This document shows, piece by piece, positions 18,301-26,600 of a stretch of 35,795 bases of DNA. Within the stretch, counting starts at the first letter, position 1. The number at the start of each line of letters is the position of its first letter. The notes under the pieces were generated by a model, which saw only the letters and a list, made by a program, of their open reading frames with translations, did not search any database and was not told the DNA's origin. Source of the DNA: Oscillospiraceae bacterium (GTDB taxonomy: Bacteria; Bacillota; Clostridia; Oscillospirales; Acutalibacteraceae). The position numbers were made by a program, and so were the translations under genes. The stretch spans positions 1 to 35,795 of the forward strand of contig SVOD01000005.1 of NCBI GenBank assembly GCA_015066575.1. Reading direction: 5' to 3'.

Positions 18301-21300
18301 TGTGGTCAAAGCCACTTTCGAAAACGGCGTGCGCGATGTCAGCGATGAAGTGACTTTCTCCGGCTACGATATGGATACCGTGGGCGAGCAGACCGTGACC
18401 GTGAGCTATACGGATGGCGAGAGCACCAAAACCGCCACATACAATATCCGCGTCAATGACAAAGCGCTGCTGCGCCTGCAGTTGACCTCTGCGCCGACCG
18501 CGAAGCAGTATAAAGATGAGGCGCTGGATACCACCGGCTTAAACATCAGCGCGATTTATAATGATGGCAGCCGCGAAAATGTTGCAAGCAAGTGCTTCTT
18601 CTCCGGCTACAATATGGCGCAGACAGGTGCCCAAACCGTGACAGCGGCATACACCTTCGGCGGCAAAACGCTAATGGTAAACTTCGGTATTACCGTGTTG
18701 GAGCGCACTGCCACCGGCATAGAGATAACGTCACCGGCGAGTAAAACAAGCTACCTGGTCGGCGAAGCGCTCGATACAAGCGGTATTGCCGTTACCTTGC
18801 GCTTTGGTGATGAGAGCACCAAGCCGGTACCGACAGCGGATTTGACCTTCTCCGGCTACAACAAAATGCAGGCGGGCGCGCAGACCGTCACGGTCGGCTA
18901 TACTTATAAAGGCAGCAACTTTACGGCGACATATACCGTAACGACTACTAATTATGAAGTTTCCCTTGCGGTGACGGCACCGACCAAAACCGCGTATTAC
19001 TACGGCGATACATTAGAAACCGCCGGGATGAGCGTCACCGCCACGATGGCGGACGGCAGCACCCGCGCGCTCACCTCCGGTTACAACCTTTCGGGCTATG
19101 ATGCACACACGCTCGGCACACAAACCGTGAGTGTGGCATACCCCTGCGCGGTGACCGGCGCGGTATTGCGCGACAGCTTTGCGGTGACGGTCGCCAATTT
19201 CGAAAGCGCCATCGAGGTGGAGGCACCGACCAAGACCGATTATTTCTATGGCGACGCACTGGATGTAAGCGGCATGGCAGCCATTTTGACCATGGCGGAC
19301 GGTTCCCGCCGCCAGGCGGAGCCCGGCGCCCTGCAGGTGAGCGGCTACAATGCGCAGGTGCTCGGCGAGCAGACCGTCACGGTCAGCTACACCGGCGCGA
19401 AAGGCAATGTGCTTTCCGACACCTTCCGGGTGACGGTCGCAAACTTTGAAACAGCTTTAGATGTAACCGCGCCGACGAAGACAACCTATTACTACGGCGA
19501 AGCGCTGAGCCTTGCGGGCTTGAGCGCCAAAGCCGTGATGGCAGATGGGAGCGAACGCGCCCTGACACCGGAAGAATACACCCTTTCCGCTTTTGATAAC
19601 ACCCGCGTGGGCAGTCAGCAAATCACTTTGAGCACTGTCAGCGCGAAAGGAGAGCCCCTCAGCGGCAGCTTTACGGTGAATGTTGTCAACTATGAAACGA
19701 CACTAACAGTGACCGCTCCGACCAAGACCAACTATTTCTATGGCGAGGCACTCAACACCGCCGGTATGAGCGGAACCGTCCGCTGGGCAGACGGCAGCGA
19801 AACGGTTTTGTTGCTCGAGCAGTTGCGCATTAGCGGCTACAATCCGCAGGTGCTTGGCGAGCAGAGTGTCACGGTCAGTTACACCACTGTTAAGGGCGGC
19901 ACCCTGCAAGCGACCTTTACCGTGAGCGTACAAAACTTTGAAACGGCGTTGCACATTTCCCCGCCGCAAAAGAGAGATTATTACTACGGCGAGGAGTTGG
20001 AACTTGCCGGCTTGAGCGGTGTGCTGACAATGGCGGATGGCAGTGAACAGAGCGCAGCGCCTGCCGATTTGCAAGTCGGCAGCTTTGACCCGCTGACAAC
20101 GGGTGTGCAGACCGTTACGGTTTCGTATGTGACAGCGAAGGGCGAAGTGCTCAGCGACAGTTTTACCGTTTTGGTCGTTAACTACGCAACCGCCCTGGCG
20201 GTCAGTGCGCCGACCAAGACCACTTACGAATACGGTGAGCCCTTAGATACCGCCGGTATGACCGCGGCGCTCACTTGGGCAAACGGCAGCAGTACACAGG
20301 TTGCTCCCGCGGCGCTGACGGTTACCGGCTACTCCGCCACACAGGTGGGGCAGCAGAGTATCAGCGTGAGCTACACCAATGTCAAGGGCGAAGTGCTCAG
20401 CGACAGCTTTAGTGTAACGGTGACCAACTACGAAACCGGCATTAGCGTTACCCCGCCGGCGCGCACCGAATACTACTTGGGCGAAGAGCTTAATACCGCC
20501 GGCATGGTGGTCAAAGCCACGATGGCGGACGGCGCGCAAAAAACTCTATCCGAAGATGAAATCACCCTGACGGGTTATGATAAGGACACCCTCGGTGAAC
20601 AGAGCGTGACAGTCAGCTACACCTCCTCGAAAGGCACTGTGTTTACGGATAGCTTTACGGTCACTGTCAGCAATTTTGCGACAGGGTTGAATGTCATCCC
20701 GCCCACCAAAGTGGTGTATTTCTACGGCGAGAGCCTGAATACCTCCGGCATTAGCGCTACATTGACCTCGGCAGCCGGCGAAAGCACGCCGATTGACCCC
20801 TCGAAACTGCGCTACAGCGGCTACAATTCCCGCAAGCTCGGCGAGCAAACCATCACCGTTTCCTACACTTCCGAGACCGGTGAAGTGCTCAAAGATACCT
20901 TTAAAGTCATTGTCAATAACTATGAAAAATCCATTACCGTCACCCCGCCGACCAAGACCGACTATTACTACGGCGAGAGCCTGGATACTGCCGGTTTGGG
21001 CGCAACGGCGCTTATGGCGGATAACACGACAATGGAACTCAATCCCGATTCCTTGATTGTGTTCGGCTACTCTTCCACAAAGCTCGGCAGCCAAAATGTG
21101 AGCGTGATGTATAAGAGCGCGAAAAACACCACCTTAAGCGGCAGCTTCACGGTGAGGGTGAGCAACTACGAAAGTGCTTTATCGATTGTCACCGCGCCCG
21201 ACAAGACCGATTACTACTACGGCGAGGATTTGGATGTGACCGGTTTGAGCGCCAACCTTATTATGGCAAACGGCGCCACCGAGGCCGCCGCAAGCAGCGC

Positions 21301-21865
21301 GCTGAGCATTGCGGCATTTAACCCGCAGCGCCTGGGCAGGCAGACCGTAACCGTCAACTACACCAATGTCAAGGGCGAGGTACTCAGCGATACCTTTACC
21401 GTGATGGTCAATAACTTCCCAACGGTGTTAACGCTTTCCGGCGACTACCCGACCGAGTTTACGCAGGGCGACAGTTTTGACAGTACCGGCTTAAAAGCGC
21501 TCGCGCAGTATGCCGACGGCAGCCGCCACGATGTGAGCGCGGCAGTCACCTTCTCGGGCTACGATATGGAGAGTATCGGCACGCAGACCGTCACCGTCAC
21601 TTACAGTGAGGGTGAAAAACAGGTCAGCGCAAGCTATGAAATCACTGTTAAGAAATATGAGAGCGAAAAACAGCGCGCCGATGTCAATGAGGACGGCTAC
21701 ATCGACTTTTCTGATGTTTCCATTGTTATTGCAAGCGCGAACTACGGTTTTAACACAGCACAGGCGGCAAATGGGCGCGCCGATGCCGACCGCAACGGTG
21801 TGATCAATGTTAATGATGTGAACCTGCTGCTTAAAGCGGAAAATTACGGACAAATAGTCGGCTGA
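15311..21865 (+). CDS. Giant secreted protein: BspA-type LRR segment, ~17 Ig-like repeats, C-terminal type I dockerin-like domain
   Basis: Signal peptide MKKTLSLLLCIALLLSIVPFGAVQSAAA; LRR_5-like LKSVKMTENITTIDENAFFGCTALKELTLPASLTSIGKQAC; repeats YYYGE.L.TAGM...ADGS...SGY....LG.QTVTVSYT; DVNEDGYIDFSDVSIVIASANYG...ADADRNGVINVNDVNLLLKAENYG. Confidence 0.92.
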   Translation: MKKTLSLLLCIALLLSIVPFGAVQSAAANGRIYPDQEVSIYCRSAGNWDVRTFIPEEDGIYIFSSSGSLDTLGYVALNEGEAQNKDIKADGGQGDNFAVTYEMTAGTTYYLGSTTLTGKGTYTVKITKFEVDDGTIHPITLSQSTAVTTNKSKNIKFFSITPATSGKYIYLSSGNYDSQGYVFDEFWRQIAYSDVGGAAQNFQITLDLQAGKTYYVGYAVTSLTNATFNVLLYMSCYIQTISLVHGPEKNTYIKDIDATHVSGTTYHVDLNLAGFEFKVNYSNGTSENRKYTYGIRGLDCDPSRDLWEGENDVRFSYMGNYASFKINIMDSPVDSLTMIQPPDKTVYYDEDIEEALDETKIFNISIYGMILRAHYKNGTTEDFAIESLYGQEIDYFFFDHMRPASQMHLGDNSFTVSYYGAPMTFTVKYSLNSDNWQYEVNGGEVTLTKYIGTDTQALIPEELGGYPVTKIGDECFKDNTTLKSVKMTENITTIDENAFFGCTALKELTLPASLTSIGKQACYGLRNLEKLTWNAPNLSILKANNTFAYMGADTQNGTTVEFGFTCQAIPQDCFYNSSNTYAPRVYKIIVGENVATIGNNAFREIDSLRLVEWNAMQITNSIGTANNIWLNNAGQGPGTFEVHVGEYVQSLPNNLFYAATAGRSPRITKMTVESNSTTIGANTFRANSDVPLTFYCRYNEDSTANCVYNYCVSNQLDYVLLDAPVDHIYLRSQLQKDEYIIGEDLDLTGLSVYAVYEDLTEQDVTAKVEVNGYDKTQIGLQQLTISYTFIDKTVTVLYEVLVTEEPLVLDYVEITSPAEQTEYYAGDVFNDSGLELTAVFTDGTRQNVTDFMIISGYDINTPGVQTVSVSYTYEGVTRSATYDILVKALVLTNLILHTAPGKTDYVVGEELNVDGLKVIAVYNSGGRLDVTGFCDFSGYDLSSKGAQTVTVSYTENAVTKTCSYGITVHNLLDHITIETLPTDLEFTVGSGFTARGIVVKATFENGVRDVSDEVTFSGYDMDTVGEQTVTVSYTDGESTKTATYNIRVNDKALLRLQLTSAPTAKQYKDEALDTTGLNISAIYNDGSRENVASKCFFSGYNMAQTGAQTVTAAYTFGGKTLMVNFGITVLERTATGIEITSPASKTSYLVGEALDTSGIAVTLRFGDESTKPVPTADLTFSGYNKMQAGAQTVTVGYTYKGSNFTATYTVTTTNYEVSLAVTAPTKTAYYYGDTLETAGMSVTATMADGSTRALTSGYNLSGYDAHTLGTQTVSVAYPCAVTGAVLRDSFAVTVANFESAIEVEAPTKTDYFYGDALDVSGMAAILTMADGSRRQAEPGALQVSGYNAQVLGEQTVTVSYTGAKGNVLSDTFRVTVANFETALDVTAPTKTTYYYGEALSLAGLSAKAVMADGSERALTPEEYTLSAFDNTRVGSQQITLSTVSAKGEPLSGSFTVNVVNYETTLTVTAPTKTNYFYGEALNTAGMSGTVRWADGSETVLLLEQLRISGYNPQVLGEQSVTVSYTTVKGGTLQATFTVSVQNFETALHISPPQKRDYYYGEELELAGLSGVLTMADGSEQSAAPADLQVGSFDPLTTGVQTVTVSYVTAKGEVLSDSFTVLVVNYATALAVSAPTKTTYEYGEPLDTAGMTAALTWANGSSTQVAPAALTVTGYSATQVGQQSISVSYTNVKGEVLSDSFSVTVTNYETGISVTPPARTEYYLGEELNTAGMVVKATMADGAQKTLSEDEITLTGYDKDTLGEQSVTVSYTSSKGTVFTDSFTVTVSNFATGLNVIPPTKVVYFYGESLNTSGISATLTSAAGESTPIDPSKLRYSGYNSRKLGEQTITVSYTSETGEVLKDTFKVIVNNYEKSITVTPPTKTDYYYGESLDTAGLGATALMADNTTMELNPDSLIVFGYSSTKLGSQNVSVMYKSAKNTTLSGSFTVRVSNYESALSIVTAPDKTDYYYGEDLDVTGLSANLIMANGATEAAASSALSIAAFNPQRLGRQTVTVNYTNVKGEVLSDTFTVMVNNFPTVLTLSGDYPTEFTQGDSFDSTGLKALAQYADGSRHDVSAAVTFSGYDMESIGTQTVTVTYSEGEKQVSASYEITVKKYESEKQRADVNEDGYIDFSDVSIVIASANYGFNTAQAANGRADADRNGVINVNDVNLLLKAENYGQIVG

Positions 21866-21888
21866 CAGCCGACAGGCAACAAGCAAAA

Positions 21889-21919
21889 AACGGGACTGTC
21901 ATCAGCAGACAGTCCCGTT
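21889..21919. terminator. Bidirectional terminator between convergent genes
   Basis: AACGGGACTGTC-atcagca-GACAGTCCCGTT flanked by A-rich and T-rich tracts. Confidence 0.75.
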
Positions 21920-21924
21920 AATAT

Positions 21925-22389
21925 TTATATAATGATTCCGATTTTGACCAAGCCTTTTAAAAACTGCTCGCGGATGCGAAAGCCCAGCGAGTGGGCGCCG
22001 TCGGGCGCCGGCAGGGGGATATAATTGACCCCGGCTTTTTCCATAATATAAGTGCTACGCCAGATGTGAAAGGCGCTGGTCACATAAATCACCTTGGCAT
22101 CCGCGCCGACCAATTCCTTGGTGTAGCGAAAGTTCTGCAAGGTGGTTTTGGCTTTTTCCTCGAGGAGAATGCGCTCTTCTGCAATGCCCAGCTCCAGCAG
22201 GGCGTTTTTCATAATCCGCGCTTCGGAAAGCTTTTGGTGTTTGCCTTTTATGCCGCCCGAGCAGACCGCCTTCATGTCGGGGTGCTCGTTTAAGTATTCC
22301 GCGGCGGTTTTAATGCGCTCGTAAAGCAGTTCGCTCGGCTTATCGCCCTCGAGCGGGCCGCCCAGGATTAACAGGTAATCTGCTTGCAT
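21925..22389 (-). CDS. DUF218 (YdcF/SanA-like) protein
   Basis: MQADYLLILGGPLEGDKPSELLYERIKTAAEYLNEHPDMKAVCSGGIKGKHQKLSEARIMKNALLELGI; ATG after GAGG. Confidence 0.85.
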   Translation of the reverse strand: MQADYLLILGGPLEGDKPSELLYERIKTAAEYLNEHPDMKAVCSGGIKGKHQKLSEARIMKNALLELGIAEERILLEEKAKTTLQNFRYTKELVGADAKVIYVTSAFHIWRSTYIMEKAGVNYIPLPAPDGAHSLGFRIREQFLKGLVKIGIII

Positions 22390-22475
22390 GCCGTAACCTC
22401 TTTTCGCAAAGTGATGGTTTTTATTTATTATAGTAAACATTTTGCATTTTTGCAACTTTCGGCTATAATGAGAGT

Positions 22476-23531
22476 ATGAATATTTATGAAACCAATGTGT
22501 GGGACAAATTAAAAACCGCTTCCAAACCGATTGTGCTCTATGGCATGGGCAACGGCGCCGATAAGATTTTGGATATTTTTGCCCAAAAGGGTATCGCCTG
22601 CGCCGGTGTGTTTGCCAGCGATGATTTTGTGCGCGGGCAGTCGTTTCGCGGCATGCCGGTGCGCAGGTACAGCGAAATGCGGGCGCTGTATGAGGATTTT
22701 ATCATCGTTGTCGCTTTTGCGACAAGTCGGCCGGAAGTTCTCGCGCGCATTTTTGAACTGGCACAGGTACACACCGTGCTCGCGCCCGATGTGCCGGTGG
22801 CGGGCATCACGCGCTTTAGCCGAGAGTTTTACGAACTGCACTGCGAAAAATTTGAGCAGGTATATAACCTGCTTATCGATGCGCCGTCAAAAGCCTGCTA
22901 TGAGCGCATCATCAATTTTAAAATCGGCGGCGATATTCACCTGCTAAAGCCTTTTTTTGAAAAAGAAAAAGTGTACCGTGACCTTCTGCACCTGCAGGGT
23001 GAGCGCATTGTCGATTTGGGCGCATATGACGGCGACACCGTGCGTGAATTTATGGCGGCAGACGAGCAGTATCAAAGCATTATTGCCCTGGAGCCCGACA
23101 CCAAAAATTATAAAAAATTAGCGCGCAACTGTAAAGGCTTGCGCGATGTGGAGACCTTCCATCTCGGCGCGTGGGATAAAGAGGCAACTGCCCGCTTCGG
23201 TGCCGAAGCGAGCCGCAATTCCGCCGTGGGGGTTAAGGGAGAGGAAGTTCGCCTCACAAGTGTGGATGCACTCGTGACAGAGCCGATTACTCTCCTTAAA
23301 ATGGATATTGAAGGCAGTGAGGCGAAGGCAATTGCCGGCGCAAAGCAAACCTTACAAGCCTATTTGCCCAAACTCTACATCTGCGCTTACCACCGCAGTG
23401 AAGATTTGTTTGCCTTGCCGCTGCAAATTCACGAGATATGCCCCGCCTACCGTTTCTTTTTTTGCCACCACCCGTATATTCCGGCGTGGGAGAGCAATTT
23501 TTACGGTGTAGCCTCATCGCAAGCCACTTAA
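22476..23531 (+). CDS. FkbM-family methyltransferase with N-terminal extension
   Basis: RIVDLGAYDGDTVREFM, IIALEPDTKNYKKLARNC, TLLKMDIEGSEAKAIAGAKQTL. Confidence 0.88.
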   Translation: MNIYETNVWDKLKTASKPIVLYGMGNGADKILDIFAQKGIACAGVFASDDFVRGQSFRGMPVRRYSEMRALYEDFIIVVAFATSRPEVLARIFELAQVHTVLAPDVPVAGITRFSREFYELHCEKFEQVYNLLIDAPSKACYERIINFKIGGDIHLLKPFFEKEKVYRDLLHLQGERIVDLGAYDGDTVREFMAADEQYQSIIALEPDTKNYKKLARNCKGLRDVETFHLGAWDKEATARFGAEASRNSAVGVKGEEVRLTSVDALVTEPITLLKMDIEGSEAKAIAGAKQTLQAYLPKLYICAYHRSEDLFALPLQIHEICPAYRFFFCHHPYIPAWESNFYGVASSQAT

Positions 23532-23642
23532 ATAAATTAATTAGATATTATTGCAATAAAAGAAAAAATGATATAAAATTATTTTGATAAAAGTTTTATG
23601 AAAAAGCCATTTATGCTGTCGGTTACGGCGCAGGAGGTATGT

Positions 23643-26600
23643 ATGCATCGATTTCAAAAACCTTTGAGTATTCTTTTAGCGGTTATTATCGCACTGGGTG
23701 CGTTTACCGCTATTCCTTTTTCCGCTGCGGCAGCGACTGCCGTCAGTTATATTGAGCGCGCGTGGAATCCGGAGGCGCAAACGGAGCAGGAACGCATTCT
23801 TGATACCGAAAAAACCTGTACCGATTATACGGATTGGAGCGATGTGACAGGCACATCGCTTGCGCCGGGCTGGTATGTGGTTTCAAAAAATTGCACGGTC
23901 GGCTCTCGTATGATAGTGGCGAGCGGTGAGGTACACCTGATTTTGTGCGATGGTGTGACGATGAACTTGCAAAAAGGTATTAACATCAAAGCCGACGGTA
24001 GTTTATATATTTACGGGCAGGCAAACGATACCGGCAAAATATATGCCAACATTCATTTTTCCGATGGCACCTATGACCATGAGTGCGCGCTCATTGGCGG
24101 TGTGAAAGGGGAAGATTGCGGTAATATCACGATTTACGGCGGCACCATTGATTTGACTTATTTAAGCGGTACCGGTGCATGTATCGGCGGTGCCGAAGGA
24201 AGAGGCGGCGGTATGACGCGCATTTACGGCGGTCATGTGACTTGCCAGCAACAAGCCGGCTCGGGTGCGGCAATCGGCGGCGGTTATCATGGACCTGCAA
24301 GCCGCTTTGAGCTGGAAGCCATCCAAATATACGGCGGCGACATTGATGCCAAAAGTTGGGGCGGCGCGAGCATCGGTAGCGGGATAGAAGGTAACAGCGG
24401 CAAGGACGGTATTGGTATTTACGGCGGCACGATTAAGGCACAGTGCAGCACCGGTGCCGGTATCGGCGGCGGTGAAAGAGGCAAAAACGGACCGATACAT
24501 ATTTATGGTGGCGATATTAATACAGTCGCGTATGCAGAAGGCTATACCGGTGCCGGTATTGGCAGCGGTTTGGAACAAAACCAGGGTGGAACGATTGATA
24601 TTTCCGGTGGCGTTGTAGTGGCAACTTCTCGCAACGGTGCCGGTATCGGCGCCGGCAAGGAAGCCAGTGCCTCGCAAATCAATATTTCCGGCGGTACGAT
24701 TGTTGCCTCGTCCACCGAAGGCGGCGCCGGCATTGGCGGCGGCGCGGATGGCGGCAACGGTGGCACCATTCACATTGAAAATGCTAATGTATTCGCCTGT
24801 TCCTCTAATTATAACAGCATGGCGGATGCCACAGATGATATTTTAAAATGTTTAAACAAAACGAATCCGAATCCCTCTGACCATGGGGAATCGGTTGTCG
24901 GTGTGTTTTTGGGGCTTTTAGCTTTGATTGTGGATGGCTTTGGCGCTGACCAATCCGGTTGCGGCATCGGCGGCGGTTCGTGCGGCGGCAGTGTTTCTTC
25001 CATTACCATTCAAAACAGTAATGTGACAGCCAAATCCGGCAATTATTCGGCTGCCATCGGCAGCGGCGAAGAGGGCGATATCGATACCATTACCATTGAA
25101 AACAGCACGGTAACGGCGGAAAGCGGTGATTACGGTGCCGCTATCGGTACCGGCGATGAAGCCGATAACAAGGTTACCATTGATATTAAAAATTCTACGA
25201 TTGACGCTGCCTCCGGTGATGATGCAGCAGCCATCGGCACCGGCAATGAGGTCGACAGCGCACCGGACATCACGATTACCGATTCCAAAGTCACGGCAAA
25301 CGGCGGCGAATATGCTGCCTCCATCGGTGGCGGCGATGATGTGAGCGGCGGCAATATCACGATTGACCACTCCACAGTGATTGCCGATAGAGCACTTTAC
25401 TATTACCTTGAAGAACCGCACGATGAAATGAGCATTCGCGAACACAGAAATTGTGACGGCGCGGGTATCGGCGGCGGTGAGGACGGTCACGGCGGCACGA
25501 TAGTCATTCAAAACAACTCGAATGTAACGGTACACGGCGGCCCCTATGCGGCAGGCATCGGCGGTGGCGATAACGGTGACGGCGGCGATATCACCATTAG
25601 AGAGTCCACCGTAAAAGCCTACGGCGGTACGGACGCTGCCGGTATCGGCGGCGGTGAAGGCGGTGACGGCGGCAATATCACCATTATCAATTCCGATATA
25701 TATGCCGAGGGTAAGAGTTACGGTGCCGGCATCGGCAACGGCGAGGATGGTGACAAAACCGATATTAAAATCCGCGGTTCAAACAACAAGGTAGAGGCGA
25801 TTGCCGGCAGTGACGGTAAGGCGGTAGCAATCGGTCAAGGCGGCAATGGTATATTTTATCCTTACAGTATAACAAGGTCGTTCGACCCAACCCTGCTTTG
25901 TGATGCCGGCTCCGATAAAAGCCATACTGCGCGCTATCACGGCGATGACCGCTACACTGCGGCAAAGGTTGCAAAATATATGTACCTTTTCCCCTGTGAG
26001 CATAATAATCGCAAGTGGGTGTATGATAGCGACACTTTACATGTACCGCAGTGTACCGAATGTGAATTGCGCATTTACTCCGGTGCCGGTTATCATGATT
26101 GGGATGAAAATAATATTTGCACCGTTTGCGGGTGTTCTGCTGTGATGCGTGAAATCACCTTTGTTGAGCAGGATGCAAACGGAAATCAGGTTACTTTTAA
26201 ACAATCCGGTCCCGTGAGCGGTACTATCAAAGCGCCTGTAAGTACCCACGCGCCGGAGGGGATGGAATTTGTTTGTTGGAGTGAGAGCGGCGCCTACTAT
26301 GCCGGTGCCGGTGAAGACATTGGCGTGTCTAATCGCGAAAGAACCTTCGAAGCCGTTTATCTTCCTGTGACGCAGGCAACTTATATTGACCGTGACGGCG
26401 CAGAGAAAACGGTCACTGCGCGCCGCTTAACGCATACAAATTTGGAACTGACAGCCGGTCGGTATGTGGTGGAGAGCAATATTCAATCGCGCAATGCAAT
26501 GACCATTTCCGGCGATGTGGAACTCATTCTTGCGGATGGTGCTACTTTCTCTTTCTACCAAGGGTTTGATTATTATGATTTGGATCACATTGATTGCCTG

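Noticed and set aside
15311-21865. Polyketide/nonribosomal-type megasynthase based on length
   Set aside because: The sequence is Ig-like repeats and LRRs with no enzymatic domains.
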